Below, piece by piece: positions 35,588-43,575 of a stretch of DNA of 64,000 bases. This DNA comes from SG8-32-3 sp964514055 (GTDB lineage Archaea > Thermoproteota > Bathyarchaeia > Bathyarchaeales > Bathycorpusculaceae), in assembly GCA_964514055.1 (NCBI GenBank), contig CAZEPB010000001.1, forward strand, positions 62,001 through 126,000, written 5' to 3'. Position numbers and translations under genes: made by a program. The notes under the pieces are model-generated. The model saw only the letters and a list, made by a program, of their open reading frames with translations. It did no database searches and was not told the origin of the DNA. Numbering within the stretch: position 1 is the first letter of the stretch; every line of letters begins with the position of its first letter.

Positions 35588-35740
35588 CTATTCTTGAGCT
35601 TTTTTGATGTAGCTTTTCTCGCTGAGATATGCGATAACTATGTTCCGGATTTTCTCAGCGTCTTTCTTGCCGAATCCTTTAAGCGCATCGACAATTGCAT
35701 ATTGGTCATCGTCTAAAGTAACCATGATTCTTTTTACCAT
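35588..35740 (-). CDS. 50-residue ribbon-helix-helix (CopG-like) protein
   Basis: MVKRIMVTLDDDQYAIVDAL followed by KGFGKKDAEKIRNIVIAYLS is a clear ribbon-helix-helix: strand RIMVTL, helix A, GFGKKDAEKIRNIV helix B. AGAGGTAAGAAA precedes the ATG at 35740. Such proteins usually repress their own promoter. A palindrome CCCGTTTACGGG at 35859-35870 lies about 120 bases upstream on the same strand. The gap 35387-35587 downstream of it holds nothing I can identify. Confidence 0.6.
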   Translation of the reverse strand: MVKRIMVTLDDDQYAIVDALKGFGKKDAEKIRNIVIAYLSEKSYIKKAQE

Positions 35741-35847
35741 TTTCTTACCTCTATATGTCTTTATTATTACTAAAACGCAATATTTAAATATTATTTGTTA
35801 CTTATTTATTGCTTAGGAGATAGAAATGAGTAAATTATATCCAAAAA

Positions 35848-35884
35848 CGAAATTTCCCCGTAAACGGGAGTTTTCTATATATTC
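35848..35884 (-). promoter_or_regulatory. TATA box with CCCGTTTACGGG palindrome
   Basis: On the reverse strand GAATATATAGAAAACTCCCG is followed by TTTACGGGGAAATTTCG. It closely copies the site upstream of integrase 2 (27500-27532), but in opposite orientation, so both point into element 2. It may drive the ribbon-helix-helix gene at 35588. The 35885-36533 stretch has no credible gene; it holds three copies of AAGTCCATG (36201, 36211, 36310) and several GTTTTTCC words. Confidence 0.5.
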
Positions 35885-36533
35885 AATGCCAGAACCGAAT
35901 TTATGCACAGAAACATGGTGAGTTATGCAACCAATTTTTGTGCAGTATTTGTAGAATAGTTGGCATAGAGGAAAGTGAAGTTTCTCGCATCGCAAAAAGG
36001 CTGGCTCTAGTGTATCCTGAATTCTGCACATGCAAGATAGGCGTTTTGGCGGTTTTTCATGTGAAAATGTTGTTCACGTGTTTTTCCTTGATTTCTCCTC
36101 GATGGAAGCCTAGGGAAAGGTGTTTAACGGTGTTTTACATGTGTTTTACACGACTTTGCGCGGTTGTTTCATAACAGGTGTGAAAAACTCAGGAACGCAA
36201 AAGTCCATGGAAGTCCATGCAAAAAACCGTTTTTCCTCTCTCATTTTCCCAAATGAAACGGTTTTTCCTTCTGTTTGCGAGCAAGCTGATGCAACACAAA
36301 AACGCTATAAAGTCCATGGATTTTTAATGATTTGTGCATGGGGAAAGCGTCCAGCGCTGAAAGGAAACAGTATCAAAGGAAATTCCGCTTGGGAACATAG
36401 GGAATATATGGGAAAATGGGATTTCATTCTGCTAAATACTAGCGCCACCAAAACAGTGCTAAAGAACCATTTCTTTGCGTTAGGAGCCCTTCGAGGAAAA
36501 AAGGTTAATTCCGGGAGATATCTCCACTTGGGA

Positions 36534-36558
36534 TGGGGTTCAAATCCCAGCGGGTCCA
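36534..36558 (+). repeat. tRNA 3'-end fragment, likely attachment site
   Basis: GGGTTCAAATCCCAG followed by CGGGTCCA reads as the T-loop, T-stem 3' strand, acceptor 3' strand (CGGGTCC) and discriminator A of a tRNA. The 5' half is absent: no GGACCCG precedes it, and the T-stem partner CTGGG is broken to ATGGGG, so homology starts inside the T-stem. Such a 3' fragment is the usual right-hand scar when an element enters a tRNA gene. No intact partner tRNA is visible in this window. Confidence 0.5.
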
Positions 36559-36596
36559 TCGTGAAAGAGAATCGTTTTGGCTTCACATGTTTAGGG

Positions 36597-37886
36597 TCAT
36601 TTTTGGACATTGAAAAAGAGAAGGCTCTCCAATGCATCTGCTAGCTCTGTTGTGAAAGTCTCTATGCTGGGCATTATGACTCCTATCCTTGGAATCATTA
36701 GAGTGTTTGTTCCATGCTGTGCTTGTGGCATTTTGATTTCTGTTTGAAGTTTAATTCCATACTCTTGGGCTAGCTCAACCATCGCTTTTTCCATTTGTTC
36801 CTTAGGAGTTATTTTCTCAATCAGTTTCAAACCTGCCAATAGCTTGAACCGTTCCTTCTTTAGCTCTTCTAACTCCTTAGCCAGCTGCGAATCTCCATTG
36901 CCGTTAAATTCTGTCAGGCTGATGAGAGGCTCAATCATTTTGAAGGCTTTGCAGGTTTCTCGGTTTCCTTGAATGTATGTTCTGAGTGAATGGTCAATGT
37001 GCTTTCCCACCATATATTTTAATACTGGTTCTGTTACTCTACCATGCATAATGGTGATGCCAAATTTTCTCAGGCAATGCCAACGAATTCTACCTAATTT
37101 TGTAATCTTCGCCTTTTTCGCTAGTCTTCTAAGTAAATCATTTAGAGCATCTTCGGTTAGTGGAAAGAGTTTTTGCGAATGACCGTTTGGCTCATGTGTT
37201 CTCAGGTATTCCTTCAGAAGCATGATTGATTCCTTTGAAAAGTGACAAGAGGCAGCTTCTTTCTCTTTCTTCGTGATTAACTCAAACTCTATTATGTCCG
37301 TGTCTCGTTTTTCGTTTTCAGCTTTTTCCTGCTCTCGTGCCAGCAGATTTTCGATGAATTTACGTGAGATGTTGACAAAGTCGCCAGTTCTAAGCCATAA
37401 ATCCTTTCCACACGCCAAGACAGTTCTTTCTTTCAAATCGCCTTGAGCAAACATCGACCTTAGCTGGAAAATGTCAAATTGATGGTCTTTATACTTCGGC
37501 ACTATTTTATCAACTGATGGAATTGCTTCTTTCTTAATTTGTAATGCATAACGATGATAAGCAAAAAAGCTTCTAGCTGCGGTTGTTACTCCTGCCGCTC
37601 CGTTTTCGCTGAGCGGTTCGTTTGTCTTTAAACCTCTATATTCTCTAGTGAGCCAAACAAAGAATTTCGGCAGTAAATTATCGTAAAAATATTTTTCCGA
37701 ATTATCATTTAATAAACGTCTCTGTTTCATGTCTTCAAGCTGAGCGTCTCCGTTATCTGGCAAGCCGTTCAATTTGCAATATTTCACCCAATGTTGCCAT
37801 CGGCTTGAATACTGGACTCTGGAACCTTTGTTTTTAATTGAACCCAGCCATTCCATGACAGCTTTTGAAGAGTCTTTTAACGTCAT
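36597..37886 (-). CDS. tyrosine recombinase / integrase 3
   Basis: A 429-residue integrase, a distant relative of the other two. It shares the AARSFFAYHRYAL core-binding segment with integrase 2. Catalytic residues visible: Arg in LWLRTGDFVNIS, His and Arg in RWHCLRKFGITI, and the likely nucleophile in LRTYIQGNRE. The C-terminal tail differs and lacks the PSGK ending. GAGGTGATTTATGA precedes the ATG at 37886. The gene ends 39 bases from the tRNA fragment, so this enzyme probably acts at that site. Confidence 0.83.
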   Translation of the reverse strand: MTLKDSSKAVMEWLGSIKNKGSRVQYSSRWQHWVKYCKLNGLPDNGDAQLEDMKQRRLLNDNSEKYFYDNLLPKFFVWLTREYRGLKTNEPLSENGAAGVTTAARSFFAYHRYALQIKKEAIPSVDKIVPKYKDHQFDIFQLRSMFAQGDLKERTVLACGKDLWLRTGDFVNISRKFIENLLAREQEKAENEKRDTDIIEFELITKKEKEAASCHFSKESIMLLKEYLRTHEPNGHSQKLFPLTEDALNDLLRRLAKKAKITKLGRIRWHCLRKFGITIMHGRVTEPVLKYMVGKHIDHSLRTYIQGNRETCKAFKMIEPLISLTEFNGNGDSQLAKELEELKKERFKLLAGLKLIEKITPKEQMEKAMVELAQEYGIKLQTEIKMPQAQHGTNTLMIPRIGVIMPSIETFTTELADALESLLFFNVQK

Positions 37887-37908
37887 TCATAAATCACCTC
37901 TCTAAAAT

Positions 37909-37927
37909 GCGAGATACATGTACTCGC
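37909..37927. promoter_or_regulatory. imperfect palindrome upstream of integrase 3
   Basis: GCGAGATACATGTACTCGC, with CGAG/CTCG arms around TACATGTA, lies 23 bases before the integrase 3 start codon. It may be an operator controlling the integrase, or a recombinase-binding repeat. Confidence 0.4.
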
Positions 37928-38030
37928 GTGAGCGAAGTTTTGTATCACATTATTGGCTTAAAATCCCTAATAATCGGCATAAGCTCGTCCCTGGACACTG
38001 ATTAATTCATGAGTCCCCAAAGAATTCGTT

Positions 38031-38064
38031 AGATTACTGGAGAAGAACTCCAAATATTATTAAT
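38031..38064 (+). promoter_or_regulatory. dyad plus AT-box site A (left of urea module)
   Basis: AGATTACTGGA, the dyad TGGA-GAAGAAC-TCCA at 38038-38052, then AATATTATTAAT. The first 11 bases and the dyad match sites C (27346) and B (46863). It is 200 bases upstream of the likely urea-transporter TATA box and 145 bases upstream of integrase 3 on the other strand. A T7 tract at 38101-38107 follows, so any transcript started here may be short. Confidence 0.55.
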
Positions 38065-38265
38065 TTCAGAGATAGTGGCGCTGTCTCCCGCGCAACTCCC
38101 TTTTTTTAAGCTTTATTTTATTCAGAAGTTGGCTTCAATCAATTTTTGAATGTTTATTCACGAGAAAACTATTTTGAATCGTGCCAATAAGTTGCCTGTT
38201 AGACAAACGTTCAGAAAATATTGTAAAGCTTGGACTTTAGAATAGAAAAAAAGGGATAATGGAAA

Positions 38266-38280
38266 AACTTATATATATTT
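38266..38280 (+). promoter_or_regulatory. TATA box of the urea transporter / urease operon
   Basis: AACTTATATATATTT is the strongest TATA-like element in the 38.0-38.4 kb region. A start site about 25 bases downstream (near 38297) would place a TTG (38300) at the very 5' end of the transcript, in the style of leaderless archaeal mRNAs. A short hairpin ACTGG-CAAT-CCAGT (38349-38362) followed by T8 (38369-38376) lies between here and the annotated start. Confidence 0.5.
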
Positions 38281-38408
38281 ACATCTTATTTGTGTAAGAT
38301 TGTCAAGAAGGGACCGGAGGGAGACGTTCGTCCGCACCTAATTTCGTTACTGGCAATCCAGTTTGGGATTTTTTTTATGCACTTTTTAATGGGATCTCGG
38401 AAGTCCCA

Positions 38409-39380
38409 TTGATTAGTTCTGCTCTCACTGGTATCTTGATTCTGATTGGAGTGTTGATAGCTTCCAGAAAAGCTGGTTTCATGATGGTTTTGTCTGGTTT
38501 AATAGGTGCAGGCGTTGCATTGTTACTTGGCGCTCCTTACAATCTGGTCACCTTCGGTTTATTTGGATACAACTCGATACTAACTGGAATGGCTTTTTGG
38601 TCTGGGCCTTTTACGAAGACAAATAAGACTACATTCATGCTTTCGGTTGTGGGTGCCGCGTTTACCGCAGTAGTATGGATGGCTTTTGCCCATATAATGG
38701 GCGATTGGTTTGTTCAAGGCGGTGATGGCTGGGCTATTCCAGGTTTTACAGCATCCTTCATTTTTTCAACTTGGCTCATGATGTACGCAACAAAAAGGTA
38801 TGGGCTTGACATCTGGCCTCACGCTAAAGAACCAGAAGAACCGACCGGATTCAAGTGGACCCCTAAAGAGTTCATGAAGGCTGTTCTCAATGGGGTTTCT
38901 CAGGTGACTTTTGTGGAAAACTGGAAGACAGGTATTCTGTGGGTAATTGGGCTAACCCTCTCATTTGAGCTTGTGTCAGGTAGGGTTTTCACAAATGCCT
39001 TTACAACTGGATGGGACCCTTCCTCAATGTTGTTCTTGGCGGGACTGATGGCGCTCATAGGGTCAGCCATCGGAGTCGCCTTGGCTATATTAACAAAGCT
39101 GCCCAACTCCGAAATTAGAGGCGGGGTTCACGGTTTCAACCAAGTTCTGGTTATGATAGCCCTTACAAGCTTTCTCCCACTAACTTGGCAGTCCTTCCTT
39201 TATGCTATTGCAGCCACGATCGTTTGTAGCCTTTTCACAATGCCTGCTCTCCAGAATTTCTTCAGTAGATGGGGGCTTCCAGCCTTAACTGGCCCATTTG
39301 TTTTCACAACATGGGTTTTCCTACTTGCAGCTCCATACGTCTTGAACGTCCCGGCTGGAATAGGCTGGGGAAGACCGTGA
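38409..39380 (+). CDS. urea transporter (UT family)
   Basis: A 323-residue polytopic membrane channel for urea, with the two-fold repeat of the UT family visible: LTGILILIGVLIAS...GLFGYNSILTGMAFW in the first half and NEIRGGVHGFNQVLVMIAL-like and LPALTGPFVFTTWVFLLAAP segments in the second. TTG at 38409 is the first usable codon, but it falls inside a conserved helix: the same frame upstream encodes NFVTGNPVWDFFYALFNGIS, which belongs to the family N-terminus. A single-base frameshift near 38338 would join this to a leaderless TTG at 38300. It leads the urease operon and imports its substrate. Confidence 0.82.
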   Translation: MISSALTGILILIGVLIASRKAGFMMVLSGLIGAGVALLLGAPYNLVTFGLFGYNSILTGMAFWSGPFTKTNKTTFMLSVVGAAFTAVVWMAFAHIMGDWFVQGGDGWAIPGFTASFIFSTWLMMYATKRYGLDIWPHAKEPEEPTGFKWTPKEFMKAVLNGVSQVTFVENWKTGILWVIGLTLSFELVSGRVFTNAFTTGWDPSSMLFLAGLMALIGSAIGVALAILTKLPNSEIRGGVHGFNQVLVMIALTSFLPLTWQSFLYAIAATIVCSLFTMPALQNFFSRWGLPALTGPFVFTTWVFLLAAPYVLNVPAGIGWGRP

Positions 39381-39451
39381 TTCATGAGAGGTTATTTCAC
39401 AAAATTTCATGGGCATCAATTACAAAAAAATGAAGGAGGAAAAGAAAAAAC

Positions 39452-39754
39452 ATGATGCTAGCGCCAAGAGAAATTGAAAAGATGCTGATTTGGACAGCTG
39501 CACGAATAGCCGAACAGCGCAAAGCCAAAGGAATAAAACTCAACTATCCAGAAGCCGTGGCTTACATTGCTGATTATATAGTGGAAGGCGCACGACAAGG
39601 AAAAAGTGTCGCAGAGCTAATGCAATCCGCAAGAAAAATACTGAAACGAAAAGATGTGATGGAGGGAGTACCCGAACTCATTCACACAGTTCAAGCAGAA
39701 GCGACGTTCCCAGACGGAACTAAACTGGTAACGGTCCACGACCCGATTCAATAA
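39452..39754 (+). CDS. ureA: urease gamma subunit
   Basis: A 100-residue protein with the canonical gamma fold and motifs LNYPEAVAYIADYIVEGARQ and VPELIHTVQAEATFPDGTKL. It forms the (alpha-beta-gamma)3 apoenzyme with UreB and UreC. AAGGAGGAAAAG precedes the ATG pair at 39452. Separate ureA, ureB and ureC genes are the usual bacterial and archaeal arrangement. Confidence 0.92.
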   Translation: MMLAPREIEKMLIWTAARIAEQRKAKGIKLNYPEAVAYIADYIVEGARQGKSVAELMQSARKILKRKDVMEGVPELIHTVQAEATFPDGTKLVTVHDPIQ

Positions 39755-39764
39755 GGTGAAGAAT

Positions 39765-40208
39765 ATGAGCAAAAAACCAAAAAAACATCCACCTCATGAA
39801 CCCCATATTGTGCAGACAGGAAAAGAAAGCAAGAAACTTTGCGTACCTGGAGAATACGTTTTGAGCAAAGACCCTGTTCTCTGCAGTCAAAACAGAAAAA
39901 CTGTAAAACTGACTGTTAAAAACACAGGAGACAGACCAATTCAAGTTGGTTCGCATACTCACTTCTTTGAGGTCAATAAAAAACTCGACTTTCCCAGAGA
40001 AAAAGCATTTGGGTACAGACTTAACATTCCAGCGGGAACCGCCATTAGGTTCGAACCAGGCGACACAAAAAACGTTGAGATCTGCGAACTAAAGGGCAAA
40101 AAAGTTGTTTTCGGTTTCAACTCTTTGACAATGGGCAGCACAAAATCAAACATAGTTAAAGCTGCAGCGCTTGAAAAGGCCAAAAAACTTGGGTTTAAAG
40201 GAGCTTAA
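39765..40208 (+). CDS. ureB: urease beta subunit
   Basis: About 147 residues. The core PGEYVLSKDPVLCSQNRKTV...LTVKNTGDRPIQVGSHTHFF and FGYRLNIPAGTAIRFEPGD match UreB. An N-terminal lysine-rich extension and a C-terminal helical tail (SNIVKAAALEKAKKLGFKGA) make it longer than many bacterial beta subunits. The ATG at 39765 follows AAGGTGAAGAAT, better than the in-frame GTG at 39756, which overlaps the ureA end. Confidence 0.92.
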   Translation: MSKKPKKHPPHEPHIVQTGKESKKLCVPGEYVLSKDPVLCSQNRKTVKLTVKNTGDRPIQVGSHTHFFEVNKKLDFPREKAFGYRLNIPAGTAIRFEPGDTKNVEICELKGKKVVFGFNSLTMGSTKSNIVKAAALEKAKKLGFKGA

Positions 40209-40219
40209 GGTGATAGAAA

Positions 40220-41947
40220 ATGGTTTTGAAATTAACACGAAAACAATACACTGACCTATACGGACCAACAACTGGCGACAAGATAAGACTAGCAGACACC
40301 GACCTTTTCATCGAAGTTGAAAAAGACCTGATAACGCCTGGTGACGAAGTGGTATTTGGCGGAGGAAAAACAATCAGAGATGGGCTGGCGCAAACACCTG
40401 GAGTGACCAACGCCAACGGAGCACTAGATTTTGTTATCACCAATGCTGTTGTCCTTGACCCTGTCTTGGGAATACTCAAGGGTGACATAGGAATAAAGGA
40501 CGGCAAAATTGCAGGAATAGGAAAAGCTGGAAACCCAAACATAATGGACGGCGTAGACCCGAACATGGTGGTTTCTGCATGCACTGAAGCCACAGCTGGC
40601 GAACATACAATATGCACACCAGGGCATTTTGATGCTCACATACACATGATTTGTCCACAACAATACATTGATGCAATCAGCAACGGCATCTGCAACATGA
40701 TCGGCGGAGGAACAGGTCCAGCCGACGGCACAAATGCAACAACATGTACTCCCGGCACTTACAACATTAGCAGAATGTTGGAAGCCGTGGAAGATACACC
40801 AATGAACTGGGGGTTCCTCGGTAAAGGCAACGACTCTCACCCAAGCCTCGCAACTCAGCTTGAACAGATTGAGGCTGGAGCATGCGGACTCAAAGACCAC
40901 GAAGACTGGGGAACTACCCCCGCTGTCATCGACGCTTCGTTAAAAGCAGCGGATTTAACAGACACCCAAGTTGCTATCCATACAGATTCAATAAACGAAT
41001 GCGGATATGTTGAAGACACAATCAATGCAATTGACGGCAGAACGATCCATACATATCACACTGAAGGGGCAGGGGGCGGGCACGCTCCTGACATAATGAA
41101 AATCGCGGCAGAGCCGAATGTGCTTCCATCATCGACAAATCCAACCAGACCCTACACTGTTAACACGGTGGATGAACACCTTGACATGTTAATGTTCTGC
41201 CACCATCTAAATCCTGCAGTTTCAGAAGATGTTGCCTTCGCAGAGTCAAGAATAAGAGCAGAAACAATCGCGGCAGAAGACGTTCTTCATGACAAAGGAG
41301 TCTTGAGCATGTATTCATCGGACAGTCAAGCAATGGGTCGAATAGGCGAAGTAGTGATTCGAGCTTGGCAAACAGCAGACAAAATGAAAAAGATGACTGG
41401 TAAACTGAAAGAAGACTCCAAAGACAATGACAACTTTAGAGCCAAAAGATACATAGCAAAAACAACAATAAACCCCGCGATAGCTCATGGTGTTGCAGAA
41501 TATCTCGGTTCCCTCGAAGTTGGCAAATATGCTGATATAGTGATGTATCCAACAGCTTTCTTTGTGGCAAAACCGAAGATGGTGTTCAAAGGCGGTTTCA
41601 TAGCGTGGTCCCTTATGGGCGATCCGAACGCTTCGCTTCCAACACCTGAGCCTGTGATCTACAGACCAATGTTCGGAGCTTTAGGAAGAGCCGTGAAAAA
41701 GACTTGCTACACATTCATGTCAAAAGCTGCTATCGAATTGGGTGTTCCCCAAAAACTGGGACTAGAGAAAGTCGTGCTACCGGTGAAGAATTGCAGAAAC
41801 ATAGGAAAGAAGGACATGATGTGGAACTCAAGCACCCCAGAAATAACAGTTGACCCTGAGACCTATGAAGTCAGATTAGACGGAGAAATCGCAACAGTAG
41901 GACCAGCAGAAGAGCTTGCCTTGGCACAAAAATATTTCATGGCTTAA
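40220..41947 (+). CDS. ureC: urease alpha (catalytic) subunit
   Basis: A 575-residue subunit carrying the dinuclear nickel site that hydrolyses urea to ammonia and carbamate. Visible active-site elements: HFDAHIHMICP (nickel histidines), the carbamylated lysine in GLKDHEDWGTTPA, HTDSINECGYVED, the flap cysteine/histidine in MFCHHLNP, and SSDSQAMGRIGEV with the last nickel ligand Asp. All key residues are present, so the enzyme should be active once nickel is inserted by UreEFGH. Confidence 0.95.
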   Translation: MVLKLTRKQYTDLYGPTTGDKIRLADTDLFIEVEKDLITPGDEVVFGGGKTIRDGLAQTPGVTNANGALDFVITNAVVLDPVLGILKGDIGIKDGKIAGIGKAGNPNIMDGVDPNMVVSACTEATAGEHTICTPGHFDAHIHMICPQQYIDAISNGICNMIGGGTGPADGTNATTCTPGTYNISRMLEAVEDTPMNWGFLGKGNDSHPSLATQLEQIEAGACGLKDHEDWGTTPAVIDASLKAADLTDTQVAIHTDSINECGYVEDTINAIDGRTIHTYHTEGAGGGHAPDIMKIAAEPNVLPSSTNPTRPYTVNTVDEHLDMLMFCHHLNPAVSEDVAFAESRIRAETIAAEDVLHDKGVLSMYSSDSQAMGRIGEVVIRAWQTADKMKKMTGKLKEDSKDNDNFRAKRYIAKTTINPAIAHGVAEYLGSLEVGKYADIVMYPTAFFVAKPKMVFKGGFIAWSLMGDPNASLPTPEPVIYRPMFGALGRAVKKTCYTFMSKAAIELGVPQKLGLEKVVLPVKNCRNIGKKDMMWNSSTPEITVDPETYEVRLDGEIATVGPAEELALAQKYFMA

Positions 41948-41959
41948 ACAGGAGAAATC

Positions 41960-41972
41960 AACATTTTTATAC
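41960..41972 (+). promoter_or_regulatory. likely TATA box for the chaperonin and accessory genes
   Basis: CATTTTTATACAC in the 64-base gap between ureC and the chaperonin gene, followed by a T6 tract at 41981. It is placed about 45 bases before the chaperonin ATG, so the accessory half of the operon may have its own promoter. Confidence 0.4.
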
Positions 41973-42011
41973 ACTCCCCCTTTTTTATGAATGATAACAG
42001 GAGTTTTTTCA

Positions 42012-43568
42012 ATGTCGAGTTCTGGTCGTGGAGTATGGAAACCCGTAGCTCAAAATGTTGAATTCAATGCTCTAGAGTCTAACTGCAATGCAGTGTTAGC
42101 TGTTGCAGATACAGTAAGGACTACTTTGGGTCCTAAGGGCTTGGATAAACTTTTGATAGATCAAGCTATGAACAGGCATGTTACAAATGACGGCGTAACT
42201 ATACTCCTTTCCCTAAAAACTATACACCCAGTTGCAAGGATGATTGTGGAAATAGCGGAAAGACAGGAAGAAATGGTAGGCGATGGAACTACAACAGCTG
42301 TGGTTATGGCGGCAGAGATGATAAAAGAAGGAAAGAAGTTTGTTAAGGAACTTGGTGTTCACCCGTCCAAAATTGTGGAGGGAATAGAAAGCGGGGTCAA
42401 ATTCACCTGCAAATTACTTGAAAATGACGCTAAGAAGATCTCTCTGAATGACAGTGAACTCGAACAAGTAATTAGGACTTCTTTGGCATCAAAATTGGAC
42501 GGACAGAAACTTGCACCGCTTGTACTTTCCGCCATAAGATCCGTGGGTGAAAACGCAATATACGATGATAAATTTGATTTCAATAAATCTATTGTTGTTA
42601 TTCGAAAAGCCAACATGCAGGATCGCTTGGTGAATGGAATTGTTTTGGAAAGGAAACGACTAGATAAAGACATGCCGTCTGAAGTCAAAAATGCAAAAAC
42701 TATGATATGCAGACTAGATTTGAAACCGATTAAAGAGAGTTGGCTAACAGACAGTAGCAAATACGAAGATATTACCACCATGGAAAACGACAAAGTAAAA
42801 AAATCGAAAGAAATAGTCGATGATATCATGTCAACAGGTGCTAACGTTTTATTTATAGCGTCGCCTGAAGTGGATGAATTTATTGTAAATCTCCTTGTTT
42901 CGAACAATTTACTTGCAATTCGCGTATCTGAGGAAGAAGTAGATCGGCTAGCGAGGTATACAGGCGCGAAGCCGGTAAGAATGATGGATGATTTGAAGCA
43001 ACCCAATATTTTGGGCAAAGTAGATCGCATATATGAAGACGAAGATCAAGCGTTAATTTATGTAGAAAACGGTTCTGGCAAGAACATAATAACGATAATC
43101 GTCTCAGGCGCAACAAAAGAAACTTCACTTGAGCGGTGGAGAGCCGCAAAAGACGGCGTGAACGCCGCTGAAGCGGCATTAAATAAAGGAGTTGTGGCTG
43201 GAGGTGGTGCCGCGGAACTACACCTCGTGAAGAAAGTAAAGAACCTAAGGCTGAAAGGTTTGGAAAGTGTTGGTCTTGATGTCGTAATTGCAGCGCTAGA
43301 GAGTACGATGCGCCAGATTCTGACAAATGCTGGTTTCAATGGTCTTGAGAAAGTAATGGAAGTAAAAGCGTCTCCTGACGGGTTTGGCATAGACGTTGAT
43401 TCTGGAGAACCTATTAATATGTGGGAGAAGGGGATTCTTGATCCGTTGTTGGTTAAGACTACGGCTCTTGAAGCTGCAGGGGAAATTAGTAAATCAGTCC
43501 TTAGAATCGACAAGAATTTAGCTGCAGAAGAACTGAACGCCCAAGCTTTGTATGAGACAAAGAGATGA
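42012..43568 (+). CDS. group II chaperonin (thermosome) paralogue in the urease operon
   Basis: A 518-residue CCT/thermosome subunit. ATP-site motifs are kept: TVRTTLGPKGLDKLLID near residue 32, TNDGVTIL near 59, VGDGTTTAVVMAAEM near 87, and GVVAGGGAAELHL near 395. The apical region (ANVLFIASPEVDEFIVNLLV) departs from the usual thermosome consensus, and the C-terminal glycine-rich tail is missing. The start is ATG at 42012 after AACAGGAG; an upstream ATG at 41991 is less likely. It lies between ureC and ureE, which suggests a chaperonin devoted to urease or its accessory proteins (inference). Confidence 0.85.
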   Translation: MSSSGRGVWKPVAQNVEFNALESNCNAVLAVADTVRTTLGPKGLDKLLIDQAMNRHVTNDGVTILLSLKTIHPVARMIVEIAERQEEMVGDGTTTAVVMAAEMIKEGKKFVKELGVHPSKIVEGIESGVKFTCKLLENDAKKISLNDSELEQVIRTSLASKLDGQKLAPLVLSAIRSVGENAIYDDKFDFNKSIVVIRKANMQDRLVNGIVLERKRLDKDMPSEVKNAKTMICRLDLKPIKESWLTDSSKYEDITTMENDKVKKSKEIVDDIMSTGANVLFIASPEVDEFIVNLLVSNNLLAIRVSEEEVDRLARYTGAKPVRMMDDLKQPNILGKVDRIYEDEDQALIYVENGSGKNIITIIVSGATKETSLERWRAAKDGVNAAEAALNKGVVAGGGAAELHLVKKVKNLRLKGLESVGLDVVIAALESTMRQILTNAGFNGLEKVMEVKASPDGFGIDVDSGEPINMWEKGILDPLLVKTTALEAAGEISKSVLRIDKNLAAEELNAQALYETKR

Positions 43569-43575
43569 GGACTGT

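Noticed and set aside
36120..36644. 174-codon forward frame over the tRNA-like fragment
   Set aside because: It runs through the tRNA scar and short direct repeats, has biased composition, and its end overlaps integrase 3 in antisense.
40424..40900. 158-codon reverse frame inside ureC and similar long antisense frames in polB, thermosome and copA
   Set aside because: They are antisense to strongly conserved genes and show no domain or ribosome site.
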